NCBI RefSeq assembly: GCF_030756675.1
Contig: NZ_JAVBXD010000032.1
Coordinates: 1 to 58,878 of the forward strand
DNA: 58,878 nt
From: Bacillus multifaciens
Lineage (GTDB): Bacteria; Bacillota; Bacilli; Bacillales; Bacillaceae_G
Direction of reading: 5' to 3'
The notes below the pieces were generated by a model that was given only the letters and a program-made list of their open reading frames with translations, was not told where the DNA came from and did not search any database. The position numbers and the translations under genes were made by a program. Below, one piece after another: positions 36,601 through 44,497 of the stretch (its first letter is position 1; every line of letters starts with the position of its first letter).

Positions 36601-37128
36601 AGCATCTGTTTCATACTCTAACCAAGCTCCGCGGTTTGGAATTACAGTAGCAGTAAATCCGCGTTTTCCGTTTTTGTCCACTTTTCCGCTGTAGTATACG
36701 CTTGGCGAACGAACTAACTGAGAAACAATAACGCGTTCTGCACCGTTAATTACAAATGTTCCAGTCTCTGTCATGAGCGGGAAATCCCCCATGAACACAT
36801 CTTGCTCTTTTACTTCACCAGTTTCTTTATTGATTAGACGCACTTTTACACGAAGTGGTGCTGCATACGTCACATCACGCTCTTTACATTCTTCTACAGA
36901 GTATTTCGGTTCACCTAAACTGTAGTCGATAAATTCAAGCGATAGATTTCCCGTAAAGTCTTCAATCGGAGAAATGTCTTGGAACATTTCTCGCAAACCC
37001 TCATCAAGAAACCACTGATAAGAAGAGGTTTGAATTTCGATAAGATTTGGTAATTCTAATACCTCACTAATACGGGCATAACTTCTTCGTTGGCGGTGTC
37101 GTCCGTATTGAACTAGTTGACCTGTCAA
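33601..37128 (-). CDS. rpoB: RNA polymerase beta subunit
   Basis: 1175 aa. I start it at a TTG ([13 protein letters not shown]), with GAGGGGTG six bases upstream. An in-frame GTG three codons earlier overlaps that site. The rifampicin region reads [25 protein letters not shown], which I take as wild type in its key residues. Other landmarks: [17 protein letters not shown] and the C-terminal clamp segment [24 protein letters not shown]. The acidic tail is typical of Bacillus. Confidence 0.98.
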   Translation of the reverse strand: MTGQLVQYGRHRQRRSYARISEVLELPNLIEIQTSSYQWFLDEGLREMFQDISPIEDFTGNLSLEFIDYSLGEPKYSVEECKERDVTYAAPLRVKVRLINKETGEVKEQDVFMGDFPLMTETGTFVINGAERVIVSQLVRSPSVYYSGKVDKNGKRGFTATVIPNRGAWLEYETDAKDVVYVRIDRTRKLPVTVLLRALGFGSDQEITELIGDNEYLSNTLEKDNTDSTEKALLEIYERLRPGEPPTVENAKSLLVSRFFDPKRYDLANVGRYKINKKLHIKNRLFNQRIAETLVDPETGEILVAEGTILDRRTLDRILPYLEKNIGFKTAKPMGGVVEGDVELQSIKIYAPDADGERSINIIGNANIDREIKHITPGDIIASISYFFNLLYKVGDTDDIDHLGNRRLRSVGELLQNQFRIGLSRMERVVRERMSIQDTNAITPQALINIRPVIASIKEFFGSSQLSQFMDQTNPLAELTHKRRLSALGPGGLTRERAGFEVRDVHYSHYGRMCPIETPEGPNIGLINSLSSFAKVNEFGFIETPYRRVDPETGRVTTRVDYLTADEQDNYVVAQANARLSEDGDFLDEDVVARFRDENVVVKRERIDYMDISPKQVVSAATACIPFLENDDSNRALMGANMQRQAVPLMNPESPIVGTGMEYVSAKDSGAAVICKHPGIVERVEAREVWVRRYIEVDGQKVKGDLDRYKMLKFIRSNQGTCYNQRPIVSVGDEVVKGEILADGPSMEKGELALGRNVLVGFMTWDGYNYEDAIIMSERLVKDDVYTSIHIEEYESEARDTKLGPEEITRDIPNVGEDALRNLDERGIIRIGAEVKDGDLLVGKVTPKGVTELTAEERLLHAIFGEKAREVRDTSLRVPHGGGGIILDVKVFNREDGDELPPGVNQLVRAYIVQKRKISEGDKMAGRHGNKGVISRILPEEDMPYLPDGTPIDIMLNPLGVPSRMNIGQVLELHLGMAARYLGIHVATPVFDGAREEDVWGTIEEAGMARDAKTILYDGRTGEPFDNRVSVGVMYMIKLAHMVDDKLHARSTGPYSLVTQQPLGGKAQFGGQRFGEMEVWALEAYGAAYTLQEILTVKSDDVIGRVKTYESIVKGENVPEPGVPESFKVLIKELQSLGMDVKMMSSDDTEIEMRDTDDDDQSADKLNVEVETTKE

Positions 37129-37393
37129 CTGCTTCACCCCTCAAATCAAGAGTATTATAAATGCACAAAAATGTGCAAAATCACAACTAAATACGACTAA
37201 CGCAAATTGCGTAGCCTTTTTTTCTCTAAAAAGATAGATACGTTGAGTGTTTCTAACTGCTCAAAAAAGAAAAATGGCTTCTATAAGAAAACCATCATTC
37301 TGTTTCATAATCTGCTGATTTTACTATCTTTTCCAAGAGAAGCAAAAATATACATTGTTCTCAACGCAGAAAATTATATATTGGCATTTTATA

Positions 37394-37422
37394 ATGTTAA
37401 CACAACCAAAAATAACCGTCAA
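37394..37422 (-). promoter_or_regulatory. candidate sigma-A promoter of rpoB-rpoC
   Basis: TTGACG (37417-37422), a 17-base spacer and TAACAT (37394-37399) on the minus strand; the -35 overlaps the last codon of ybxB. The 265-base leader that follows also contains TGCACA/TGTGCA about 20-35 bases before rpoB, and A/T-rich sequence with no gene. Confidence 0.6.
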
Positions 37423-38018
37423 CGTTTTTTTGATTTTATGATATAATAGCCTTTTTTCTTTTCTACGACTTCCACAACATCGAACACTTCTTCTAATTTT
37501 TTCATCGCGGATGGTGCACCTTGTTTTTTCTGGATTACAATCCAAAGCTCTCCGCCCGGCACAAGACGATCCACTGCTTTTTCTAGAATCTCATGCACCA
37601 CATGCTTCCCAGCCCGGATTGGCGGATTAGATAGAATAGCAGCGTATTCTCCACTCACATTTCCATATACACTACTTTGATAAATTTGGACATTTTCAAT
37701 CCGGTTATTAGCAGCGTTTTCTTTCGCAAGCCCGAGCGCCCTTTCATTTACATCTACCATATGAACTACGCGCTCTTGAAACTCTTTCGCTAAGGATAAA
37801 CCTATCGGACCATATCCACACCCAACATCTAACACATCACCTTGGGCACCCGGCATCTGAAAGGCTTCAATTAAAAGACTCGAACCAAAATCCACTTCAT
37901 TTTTCGAAAACACTCCGTGGTCAGACAAGAAAACAAATTGAGATCCTCTAAGCGTATATTCCCAACGTTTACGATCACTTTTGCTAGAAGGATCGTTAGA
38001 AAAATAATGGTCTGCCAT
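37419..38018 (-). CDS. ybxB: YbxB, class I SAM-dependent methyltransferase (RsmC-like)
   Basis: 199 aa from MADHYFSNDPSSKSDR; the 14-codon upstream extension covers the ribosome site and rplL terminator side. SAM motif I is VLDVGCGYGPIGLSLA, and the catalytic motif SNPPIRAG (NPPF/Y type) marks N-methyltransferases acting on guanine or adenine. The C-terminal KKKGYYIIKSKKR is typical. It resembles 16S rRNA G1207 methyltransferases; the actual target in Bacillus is not certain. Position between rplL and rpoB is canonical. Confidence 0.9.
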   Translation of the reverse strand: MADHYFSNDPSSKSDRKRWEYTLRGSQFVFLSDHGVFSKNEVDFGSSLLIEAFQMPGAQGDVLDVGCGYGPIGLSLAKEFQERVVHMVDVNERALGLAKENAANNRIENVQIYQSSVYGNVSGEYAAILSNPPIRAGKHVVHEILEKAVDRLVPGGELWIVIQKKQGAPSAMKKLEEVFDVVEVVEKKKGYYIIKSKKR

Positions 38019-38043
38019 ATGGCCACCTCTTTTCTTTACAGTT

Positions 38044-38079
38044 AAAAAAAAAGCTCGCATGAGAGCGAGCTTTTTTTTA
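38044..38079 (-). terminator. terminator after rplL
   Basis: Eight As, GCTCGC, a six-base loop, GCGAGC and eight or more Ts on the minus strand. The symmetric A/T flanks also allow function on the other strand. Some read-through to ybxB-rpoB is likely. Confidence 0.92.
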
Positions 38080-38095
38080 AAGCTTCGAAAGTTAA

Positions 38096-38458
38096 TTACT
38101 TAACTTCTACAGCAGCGCCAACTTCTTCAAGTTTAGCTTTGATTTCTTCAGCTTCTTCTTTAGAAACGCCTTCTTTAACTGCTTTTGGAGTGTTGTCAAC
38201 TACTTCTTTAGCTTCTTTTAAGCCAAGACCAGTGATTTCACGAACAACTTTGATAACTTTGATTTTTTGATCGCCTGCACTAGCAAGTACTACATCAAAT
38301 TCAGTTTTCTCAGCAGCAGCTTCACCAGCAGCGCCACCCATTACAGCTACAGGAGCAGCAGCAGTTACGCCGAATTCTTCCTCGATAGCTTTTACTAAGT
38401 CGTTAAGTTCTAATACAGTCATAGATTTAACTGCTTCAATGATTTGTTCTTTAGTCAT
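38096..38458 (-). CDS. rplL: 50S ribosomal protein L7/L12
   Basis: 120 aa: N-terminal dimer domain ([18 protein letters not shown]), Ala/Gly-rich hinge ([15 protein letters not shown]) and C-terminal domain ([21 protein letters not shown]) that recruits translation factors. It follows rplJ by 67 bases. Confidence 0.98.
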   Translation of the reverse strand: MTKEQIIEAVKSMTVLELNDLVKAIEEEFGVTAAAPVAVMGGAAGEAAAEKTEFDVVLASAGDQKIKVIKVVREITGLGLKEAKEVVDNTPKAVKEGVSKEEAEEIKAKLEEVGAAVEVK

Positions 38459-38525
38459 TGTAAATATCCTCCCTTAAATAGGTTTGTATTGTTTTATCGA
38501 TAACACGTAATTATCTTTTAAAAAA

Positions 38526-39026
38526 TTAAGCGCCTTGCTCTTCTTTTTGATCAGCAACAGCTTTTGCAGCAAGCGCAAGGTTGCGGATTGGAGCTTGAAG
38601 AACGCTAAGAAGCATAGAAAGTAAGCCTTCACGTGATGGAAGAGTAGCGATAGCTTTAACCTCATCAACAGTTACAAGTTTACCTTCGATTACACCAGCT
38701 TTAATTTCTAAAGCTTCGTGATTTTTCGCGAAGTCGTTTAATACTTTTGCAGGAGCAACTACATCTTCGTTACTGAACGCGATAGCGTTTGGTCCTGTTA
38801 GGTATTCATTTAACTCAGTTAGTTCAGCAGTCTCTGCAGCACGACGAGTTAAAGAGTTTTTGTAAACTTTGAACTCAACGCCAGCTTCACGTAATGCTTT
38901 ACGTAATTCTGTTACTTCAGATACTGTTAAACCACGGTAGTCAACAACGATTGTTGATTTACTTTCGCTAAGTTTACCAGCGATTTCAGTTACAACATGT
39001 TGTTTTGCCTCGATTGCTTTAGTCAT
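38526..39026 (-). CDS. rplJ: 50S ribosomal protein L10
   Basis: 166 aa from [26 protein letters not shown] precedes this ATG, while the open frame upstream runs through the structured leader and is not coding. The N-terminal domain binds 23S rRNA; the C-terminal helix binds L7/L12 dimers. Autoregulation through the leader is expected. Confidence 0.98.
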   Translation of the reverse strand: MTKAIEAKQHVVTEIAGKLSESKSTIVVDYRGLTVSEVTELRKALREAGVEFKVYKNSLTRRAAETAELTELNEYLTGPNAIAFSNEDVVAPAKVLNDFAKNHEALEIKAGVIEGKLVTVDEVKAIATLPSREGLLSMLLSVLQAPIRNLALAAKAVADQKEEQGA

Positions 39027-39044
39027 GTTATTACACCTCCTGTA

Positions 39045-39205
39045 GATTATATAGAAGATGTACCGAAAGTGCACTAAAAAGCCTCCGTGCCCAGTTATAG
39101 ACATGGAGGCATATAGTCACAGAAAATTTCCGTTCCGTATATTTACACCTCGGTAGGATATTAAGCCAAGATGGCGCCTACTGTCTACGGTACACTATTA
39201 AAATT
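39045..39205 (-). promoter_or_regulatory. L10 ribosomal protein leader with attenuator
   Basis: The minus-strand leader carries the L10-leader layout known from Firmicutes: conserved internal sequences (GCGCCATCTTGGCTTAATATCC region) and a final terminator-like stem GCCTCC / GGAGGC followed by TTTTT (39076-39111). L10(L12) binding is thought to promote termination. A covariance search would confirm the family. Confidence 0.82.
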
Positions 39206-39218
39206 CACAACATAGTTG

Positions 39219-39247
39219 ATTATATTAGAACTTCATTACGAAGTCAA
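39219..39247 (-). promoter_or_regulatory. sigma-A promoter of rplJ-rplL
   Basis: TTGACT (39242-39247), a 17-base spacer and TATAAT (39219-39224) on the minus strand, just after the rplA stop codon. Confidence 0.85.
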
Positions 39248-39257
39248 CTTCCAATTT

Positions 39258-39950
39258 TTACGCGATAGTAGAAACGTCAACACGTACGCCAGGTCCCATT
39301 GTAGAAGCAACTGTTACGTTCTTCATGTAAGTACCTTTTGCAGCAGCTGGTTTAGCTTTTAGAAGTGCATCAGCAACTGTTTCTAAGTTTTCAACTAATT
39401 TCGCATCTTCAAAAGATACTTTACCGATTGGTACATGGATGTTACCAGCTTTATCAACGCGGTATTCTACTTTACCAGCTTTGATTTCGTTAACTGCTTT
39501 TGTTACGTCGAAAGTAACTGTTCCAGTTTTAGGGTTTGGCATTAAACCTTTAGGTCCTAATACACGACCAAGTTTACCAACTTCACCCATCATGTCAGGA
39601 GTTGCTACTACTACGTCAAAATCAAACCAACCTTGTTGGATTTTGTTGATGTAGTCTGCATCACCTACGAAGTCAGCTCCAGCAGCTTCAGCTTCTTTTA
39701 GTTTTTCGCCTTTAGCGAATACTAATACACGTTGTACTTTACCAGTACCGTGCGGAAGAACAACTGCACCACGAATTTGTTGGTCAGCTTTCTTAGGGTC
39801 AACACCTAAACGGAATGCAGCTTCTACACTTGCATCAAATTTAGCTGTGTTTGTTTTCTTTACTAATTCTACTGCCTCTGTTGCAGAGTAAGCAGTCGCA
39901 CGATCAACAAGCTTTGCAGCTTCTACGTACTTTTTACCTCTTTTAGCCAT
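39258..39950 (-). CDS. rplA: 50S ribosomal protein L1
   Basis: 230 aa; [19 protein letters not shown] and the signature [22 protein letters not shown]1 forms the mobile stalk at the E site and represses the L11 operon in many bacteria. It is separated from rplK by 181 bases that include a hairpin. Confidence 0.98.
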   Translation of the reverse strand: MAKRGKKYVEAAKLVDRATAYSATEAVELVKKTNTAKFDASVEAAFRLGVDPKKADQQIRGAVVLPHGTGKVQRVLVFAKGEKLKEAEAAGADFVGDADYINKIQQGWFDFDVVVATPDMMGEVGKLGRVLGPKGLMPNPKTGTVTFDVTKAVNEIKAGKVEYRVDKAGNIHVPIGKVSFEDAKLVENLETVADALLKAKPAAAKGTYMKNVTVASTMGPGVRVDVSTIA

Positions 39951-40074
39951 TTTTATTTCCTCCTCGATGTGGTTTTAGCGGAATAACCTCCCACGTTTAC
40001 GCCTTCTTTTCGATACAATCGAGGATGCGCGCTCATCCTTTTATTTAAAAAACGACATTCATTTACGATAATAA

Positions 40075-40107
40075 AGGTTGCGAATTGGAACACCAGACCC
40101 GCAACCT
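40075..40107 (-). terminator. hairpin between rplK and rplA, possible attenuator
   Basis: AGGTTGCG / CGCAACCT make an eight-base-pair stem with a 17-base loop on the minus strand, followed by the weak tract TTTATTAT. Partial termination or RNA processing is possible. Confidence 0.5.
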
Positions 40108-40131
40108 CTTTTACAAAAAAAACAAATCGAA

Positions 40132-40557
40132 TTAGTCTTCGATAACAATGCCCATACTGCGTGCAGTACCTTCAACCATACGCATTGCAGCTTCTACGCT
40201 AGCAGCGTTTAGGTCAGGCATTTTAGTTTCAGCGATTTCGCGAACTTTATCACGCTTAACAGTTGCCACTTTATTACGATTTGGTTCACCAGAACCAGAC
40301 TCGATACCAGCTACTTTCTTAAGAAGAACAGCAGCAGGAGGAGTTTTAGTAATGAAAGTGAATGAACGGTCTTCAAATACTGTAATTTCAACAGGAATGA
40401 TTAGACCAGCTTGATCTGCTGTACGAGCGTTGAACTCTTTACAGAAGCCCATGATGTTAACACCTGCTTGTCCTAATGCTGGACCAACTGGTGGAGCTGG
40501 GTTAGCTTTACCTGCAGGAATTTGAAGTTTTACCATTTTAATTACCTTTTTAGCCAC
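40132..40557 (-). CDS. rplK: 50S ribosomal protein L11
   Basis: 141 aa from a GTG start (encoding [14 protein letters not shown]), with AAGGAGG eight bases upstream. An in-frame GTG three codons earlier falls inside the ribosome site. The thiopeptide-region prolines ([18 protein letters not shown]) are intact. L11 forms the base of the GTPase centre and is needed for RelA-type stringent signalling. Confidence 0.97.
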
Positions 40558-40622
40558 GAGACACACCTCCTTAAGTCCGTGATGTGGTCAATGGGCAATT
40601 ATTTTTTGCCCTCCCACTTCAT

Positions 40623-40652
40623 ATTTTATCTTTAGCGATAAAATTTTTTCAA
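40623..40652 (-). promoter_or_regulatory. candidate sigma-A promoter of rplK-rplA
   Basis: TTGAAA (40647-40652), an 18-base spacer and TAAAAT (40623-40628) on the minus strand. The -35 begins within the T-run of the nusG terminator. A GGGCAA/TTGCCC stem follows in the leader, a possible L1-binding or stability element. Confidence 0.6.
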
Positions 40653-40678
40653 AAAACGTCTCCGTTTCCGAAGACGTA
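40653..40678 (-). terminator. terminator after nusG
   Basis: ACGTCTTCGGAAACGGAGACGT folds into a hairpin with a GAAA tetraloop region, followed by TTTTTTG on the minus strand. Confidence 0.85.
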
Positions 40679-40727
40679 TTGACTTTAAAGATATTATCAC
40701 TTTTTACAATTCATTTCAAGTTTCATT

Positions 40728-41261
40728 TTATAATTTTTCAATTTGGTGGAAGTCTAGCTCAACTGAAGTTTCGCGACCAAACATATCAACAAGTACTGTA
40801 ACCCTTTGTTTTTCTAGGTCAATTTCATTAATAGCACCTGTATAGTTCGCAAATGGACCTTCATTCACACGTACGGTCTCATGAAGTTCGAAATCAAAGT
40901 CAACCACTTCATTTTCCATTCCCATGTGTTTTAAGATCACAACAACTTCTTCTTCTAACAACGGAGATGGTTTTGAACCCGATCCAGAAGAACCAACAAA
41001 CCCCGTTACCCCCGGTGTATTGCGAACAACATACCAAGAATCATCCGTCATGATAATCTCTACTAATACGTAGCCAGGAAATACTTTCCTCTTCGTTACT
41101 TTCTCTTTTCCGTTTTTCATTTCTACTTCTGTTTCTTCTGGAACAATAACACGGAAAATCTTATCTTGCATACCCATTGTTTCTACACGTTTCTCTAGGT
41201 TCGTTTTTACTTTATTTTCATATCCAGAATAAGTATGGACAACATACCAACGTTTTTCCAT
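40728..41261 (-). CDS. nusG: transcription elongation/termination factor NusG
   Basis: 177 aa. The NGN domain starts MEKRWYVVHTYSGYENKVK and contains FPGYVLVEI; the KOW domain (about 120-177) contains VRVNEGPFANYTGAINEID. It binds RNA polymerase; Bacillus NusG promotes pausing. A hairpin with T-run lies between secE and this gene and could modulate its expression. Confidence 0.98.
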   Translation of the reverse strand: MEKRWYVVHTYSGYENKVKTNLEKRVETMGMQDKIFRVIVPEETEVEMKNGKEKVTKRKVFPGYVLVEIIMTDDSWYVVRNTPGVTGFVGSSGSGSKPSPLLEEEVVVILKHMGMENEVVDFDFELHETVRVNEGPFANYTGAINEIDLEKQRVTVLVDMFGRETSVELDFHQIEKL

Positions 41262-41314
41262 TGATTTAGGACGACCGTCCTTCCCTCCCTGACGTACATT
41301 TTTTCGTGCAAATG

Positions 41315-41338
41315 AAAAAACCCGTTCACCGGGCTTTT
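41315..41338 (-). terminator. terminator-like hairpin between secE and nusG
   Basis: AAGCCCG, GTGAA, CGGGTTT followed by more Ts on the minus strand. Since no clear promoter follows before nusG, it is probably a partial terminator or attenuator inside the operon. Confidence 0.75.
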
Positions 41339-41387
41339 ACACAGTTCGTATAAATAACATTAACATTATATCATGTATAAGTGCTTC

Positions 41388-41567
41388 TTATTCAAGAATT
41401 AAACGAATTAAAGAAGAAATCCCCATATCCACCACTGCAAAGAAAACTGCACAGAACACAACGGTTGCAATTACAGTAAGTGTCGAACGGAATAATTCAT
41501 CTTTTTTCGGCCAACTTACTTTTTTCATTTCACGGCTTACATCACCAAAAAAGTTCGTCAAACGCAT
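41388..41567 (-). CDS. secE: protein translocase subunit SecE
   Basis: 59 aa, read directly. It starts MRLTNFFGDVSREMKKVSWP, where the KKVSWP motif is the hallmark of SecE, and has one membrane helix (about residues 30-50). It is the short single-helix Gram-positive form that clamps SecY. GGAGG lies eight bases before the ATG. The rpmG-secE-nusG order is standard. Confidence 0.96.
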   Translation of the reverse strand: MRLTNFFGDVSREMKKVSWPKKDELFRSTLTVIATVVFCAVFFAVVDMGISSLIRLILE

Positions 41568-41599
41568 TTCCGGGACCTCCAGTGCATAATTACGATTAT

Positions 41600-41746
41600 T
41601 TATTTTGTTTCTTTATGAATCATATGCGCATTGCATGTTTTACAAAATTTCTTTATCTCAAGACGCTCTACTGAGCTTGTATCTTTCATTGTGGAATAGT
41701 TTCGATTATTACACTTTTCACATGCGAGTACAACTTTTTTTCTCAC
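41600..41746 (-). CDS. rpmG: 50S ribosomal protein L33, zinc-binding type
   Basis: 48 aa from a GTG start ([12 protein letters not shown]), read directly. Two CxxC pairs (CEKC and CKTC) mark the zinc-containing C+ form. In B. subtilis this position carries rpmGB. The ribosome site AAGGTTGG is weak. Zinc-free paralogues usually exist elsewhere in the genome. Confidence 0.93.
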   Translation of the reverse strand: MRKKVVLACEKCNNRNYSTMKDTSSVERLEIKKFCKTCNAHMIHKETK

Positions 41747-41781
41747 TTGTTACACCAACCTTGTAACATTATTTCCTTAAA

Positions 41782-41811
41782 AATGTATCATACAATAAAA
41801 GACAATGTCAA
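41782..41811 (-). promoter_or_regulatory. sigma-A promoter of rpmG-secE-nusG
   Basis: TTGACA (41806-41811), an 18-base spacer and TACATT (41782-41787) on the minus strand; a TATGAT lies slightly closer. It starts a leader of about 30 bases before rpmG. Confidence 0.7.
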
Positions 41812-41836
41812 TGACACTTCCCACCTACTCTAAAAA

Positions 41837-41863
41837 GAAAAGGAGAGGAAAAACCTCTCTTTT
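41837..41863 (-). terminator. terminator upstream of rpmG (sigH transcript end)
   Basis: AAAAGAGAGG, TTTTT, CCTCTCCTTTT followed by CTTTTT on the minus strand, about 220 bases after the sigH stop and beyond repeat copy B. Confidence 0.82.
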
Positions 41864-41948
41864 ATACATTCATCAATTATTTTAATATACCTTTAAGAAG
41901 CGTCTATATAAACCCACTTTTTATTTCCCAACATACTAAGCCGGTTCT

Positions 41949-42075
41949 TTATAACATAAAAATGATTTGCTCGCTTTTGCCCTTTATTTTAATCCTGGCA
42001 TGTGCGGCAAAAGGATCTGACCACTTCTATGTATAGCCGAATACCTTCTCCAATCTAAAAAGTATTCAGTTTTTC
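41949..42075 (+). repeat. imperfect intergenic repeat, copy B (related to copy A at 9772-9903)
   Basis: The core CTCGCTTTTGCCCTTTATTTTAA (given here in part) aligns with copy A. Stem 1 is a perfect CTTTTGCC (41974-41981) / GGCAAAAG (42006-42013), where copy A has CTTTCC / GGAAAG, a compensatory difference. A second stem GAATAC / GTATTC near the right end is followed by a T-run on the plus strand. It lies immediately after sigH. Confidence 0.65.
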
Positions 42076-42084
42076 AGTTGGCAT

Positions 42085-42765
42085 TTATATCTTTCTCTTA
42101 ATGGAGGATGAATTAACAGCTGCCGCTTCTCTCATCTCCATATAACGTTCTAGTTTTCTTTTCACCCGTTGCAGAGCATTATCGATGGATTTCACATGAC
42201 GATTCAATTGCTCTGAAATCTCCTGATACGACCTTCCATCTAAGTACAAAGACAGTACTTTTCTTTCTAAATCGCTTAATAATTCAGATATTTTTGATTC
42301 TATATCAACATACTCTTCTTGACTAATAATCATCTCTTCAGGATCCGTCATCTTCGCCTCTGATATAACATCTAACAGAGTGCGATCAGATTCTTCATCA
42401 TAAATCGGTTTGTCTAAAGATACGTACGAATTTAAAGGAATATGTTTCTGTCTTGTCGCGGTTTTAATAGCGGTGATAATTTGGCGTGTAATACATAATT
42501 CCGCAAAAGCTTTAAAGGAAGATAGCTTGTCCTCTTTATAATCACGAATCGCCTTAAACAATCCAATCATACCTTCTTGAATAATATCTTCACGATCAGC
42601 ACCAACTAAAAAATATGATCTTGATTTTGCACGAACAAAGTTTTTGTACTTATGAATTAAATACTCTAGCGCATCTACATTCCCTTTCCTTACTAACTCA
42701 ACTATCTCTTCATCCTCTAAACTACTAAATATAACACTGTTGTCGCTTACGAAGTCTGCTTCCAA
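42085..42765 (-). CDS. sigH: RNA polymerase sigma-H factor (Spo0H)
   Basis: 226 aa from a TTG start (LEADFVSDNS), six bases after GGAGGG. Region 2 holds FVRAKSRSYFLVGADREDIIQEGMIGLFKAIRDY in pieces typical of SigH; region 4 holds LDGRSYQEISEQLNRHVKSID. SigH directs early-sporulation, competence and transition-phase genes. The C-terminal tail (AAAVNSSSIKRKI) is longer than the B. subtilis protein and extends almost to repeat copy B. A sigma-A promoter precedes it; AbrB repression is known in B. subtilis but not visible by eye. Confidence 0.95.
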   Translation of the reverse strand: MEADFVSDNSVIFSSLEDEEIVELVRKGNVDALEYLIHKYKNFVRAKSRSYFLVGADREDIIQEGMIGLFKAIRDYKEDKLSSFKAFAELCITRQIITAIKTATRQKHIPLNSYVSLDKPIYDEESDRTLLDVISEAKMTDPEEMIISQEEYVDIESKISELLSDLERKVLSLYLDGRSYQEISEQLNRHVKSIDNALQRVKRKLERYMEMREAAAVNSSSIKRKI

Positions 42766-42798
42766 TCTGATCCCTCCGACCGCTAGTTATTTAGCAAT

Positions 42799-42828
42799 AT
42801 TATACAGTAAGCACAAGGAGAGCGTCAA
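42799..42828 (-). promoter_or_regulatory. sigma-A promoter of sigH
   Basis: TTGACG (42823-42828), an 18-base spacer and TATAAT (42799-42804) on the minus strand, directly after the yacP stop codon. It gives a short leader of about 25-30 bases. Confidence 0.8.
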
Positions 42829-42832
42829 TGTT

Positions 42833-43345
42833 TCAACGCCCTCCTCGCCTTAATTTTTCTAACTTTTCTGTAACTTCTTCACTAAATATCGTTCGCATAG
42901 CCGGTTGTGTTTCTTTTGTTTTCTTCGTTTCATGACGTACGGTTCGTTCCATCGTCAGAACTTCTATCTCTAACTCACGCGCTGATTTACGCAGGGCACC
43001 TTGCCCAAAAATAGCCCACTGCTCTGTGTAATCAGACGTCGCAACATAAATACGCGTATTAATATTACGTAGCTCTATTGCGAGCTGCTCAATTTTCTCA
43101 TCGGCTGTTTGGTTCTTTCTTGTAAAAATCACGTCAACACGCGCTTGTTTCATCTTCTTTTCGATCCCATAAACAGAATATGCATCAAACACAATCATAA
43201 CTTTCGTGCCTGTATACCCTTGATAATCTGCCATTTTATCAATAAGTAAGTCGCGTGAAGCCTGCAGGTCTACATCCCTTAGCTTTCTCAAATCTGCCCA
43301 AGCCCCAATAATGTTATAGCCATCAACGATTAAAAGATCATTCAT
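42833..43345 (-). CDS. rae1: YacP/Rae1, NYN-domain ribosome-dependent mRNA endoribonuclease
   Basis: 170 aa PIN-like NYN domain. Acidic active-site positions are visible in IVDGYNIIGAW, IVFDAYSVYG and VATSDYTEQW. In B. subtilis this protein (Rae1) enters the ribosomal A site and cuts mRNA. It lies two bases after rlmB, so the two are probably co-translated. Confidence 0.88.
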   Translation of the reverse strand: MNDLLIVDGYNIIGAWADLRKLRDVDLQASRDLLIDKMADYQGYTGTKVMIVFDAYSVYGIEKKMKQARVDVIFTRKNQTADEKIEQLAIELRNINTRIYVATSDYTEQWAIFGQGALRKSARELEIEVLTMERTVRHETKKTKETQPAMRTIFSEEVTEKLEKLRRGGR

Positions 43346-43347
43346 TC

Positions 43348-44091
43348 TTACTTACCGATTGGATGACGTTTCCGATACACTTCATACATTAACAAACTAG
43401 CAGCAACTGAAGCATTTAAGGATGTAACTTTACCAGCCATCGGCAAATGGATGAGGAAGTCGCATTTCTCGCCAATAAGGCGACTCATACCTTTCCCTTC
43501 ACTACCAATAACTAAGCCGATTGGCATCTTTCCATCTAAATTACGATAGTCATCTTTTCCTTTTGCATCTGTACCTGCAATCCAAAGCCCACGCTCTTTT
43601 AATTCATCAATCGTTCTCGATAAATTTGTCACACGAGCTACCGGAACATACTCAATTGCTCCCGTCGAAGCCTTTGCAACTGCAGCTGTTAAACCAACCG
43701 CTCTCCGCTTTGGAATAATAATACCGTGAGCTCCTACCGCGTCTGCTGTACGCATAATAGAACCTAAGTTGTGTGGATCTTCAATTTCATCAAGAATTAA
43801 AAAGAAAGGATCTTCATTCCGCTTAGCTGCTAACGCAAATAAATCCTCTAAGTCAGCATATTCATATGCTGCCACTTGTGCAATTACACCTTGATGATTC
43901 CCCTCTACAAGTTGATCTAATTTTTTCTTCGGTGAATTCTGTACTAAAATTTTGTTTTCTTTCGCTAATGCAAGTACAATTTGAACTTGTCCTTTCGTAG
44001 CACCTTCTGCAATCCAAATTTTGTTAATATCACGACCTGATCTTAGCGCTTCAATTACAGGGTTACGACCAATAATATATTCACTATTCAC
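43348..44091 (-). CDS. rlmB: 23S rRNA (guanosine-2'-O) methyltransferase, RlmB/TrmH family
   Basis: 247 aa. The N-terminal L30e-like substrate-binding domain is followed by a SPOUT domain with LDEIEDPHNLGSIMRTADA, IGSEGKGMS and the trefoil-knot motif LNASVAASLLMYEVYR. Family members methylate 2'-O of guanosine, in E. coli G2251 of 23S rRNA. It lies between mrnC and rae1 with gaps of two bases. Confidence 0.92.
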   Translation of the reverse strand: MNSEYIIGRNPVIEALRSGRDINKIWIAEGATKGQVQIVLALAKENKILVQNSPKKKLDQLVEGNHQGVIAQVAAYEYADLEDLFALAAKRNEDPFFLILDEIEDPHNLGSIMRTADAVGAHGIIIPKRRAVGLTAAVAKASTGAIEYVPVARVTNLSRTIDELKERGLWIAGTDAKGKDDYRNLDGKMPIGLVIGSEGKGMSRLIGEKCDFLIHLPMAGKVTSLNASVAASLLMYEVYRKRHPIGK

Positions 44092-44093
44092 GC

Positions 44094-44495
44094 TTACGCG
44101 CCTCCTTCCTTATTCTCTAATACACGAATCGCCTCAAATACAATCTCCTCTATTCGTGTTTGCTGATTTAATAAATAATGATATCCAATCAAAGCTTCAA
44201 AAGCAGTACTATGTCGATACGTTTGTACATCTGTATTTTTCGGAACAGAACCTGATTTTGCATTACGCCCTCTTCTTAATACAGCTTCCTCTTCTTCATT
44301 AAGAAATGATGTCTCTAATAGATGATAAACCACTTTTGCTTGCGCTTTTGCAGAAACAAAGCTTGTCCCCAAACGATGTAGTTGATTTGGACGAACTGCC
44401 CCTTTCTGAAGTAAGTGATAGCGGATATATTGTTCATATACCGCATCACCCATATACGCTAACGCTAAGCTATTTAATTGCTTTGCATCAATCAT
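44094..44495 (-). CDS. mrnC: Mini-ribonuclease III (MrnC)
   Basis: 133 aa from [23 protein letters not shown] lies about six bases upstream inside the cysS end; the earlier ATG at 44513 lacks such a site. It has only the RNase III catalytic domain, including [12 protein letters not shown], and no dsRNA-binding domain. MrnC matures 23S rRNA ends in Bacillus. It immediately follows cysS. Confidence 0.92.
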   Translation of the reverse strand: MIDAKQLNSLALAYMGDAVYEQYIRYHLLQKGAVRPNQLHRLGTSFVSAKAQAKVVYHLLETSFLNEEEEAVLRRGRNAKSGSVPKNTDVQTYRHSTAFEALIGYHYLLNQQTRIEEIVFEAIRVLENKEGGA

Positions 44496-44497
44496 GT

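Noticed and set aside
37122-37128. TTGACA at the rpoB start as a promoter -35
   Set aside because: No TATAAT-like hexamer at 16-18 bases downstream; it is the TTG start codon and the next codons.
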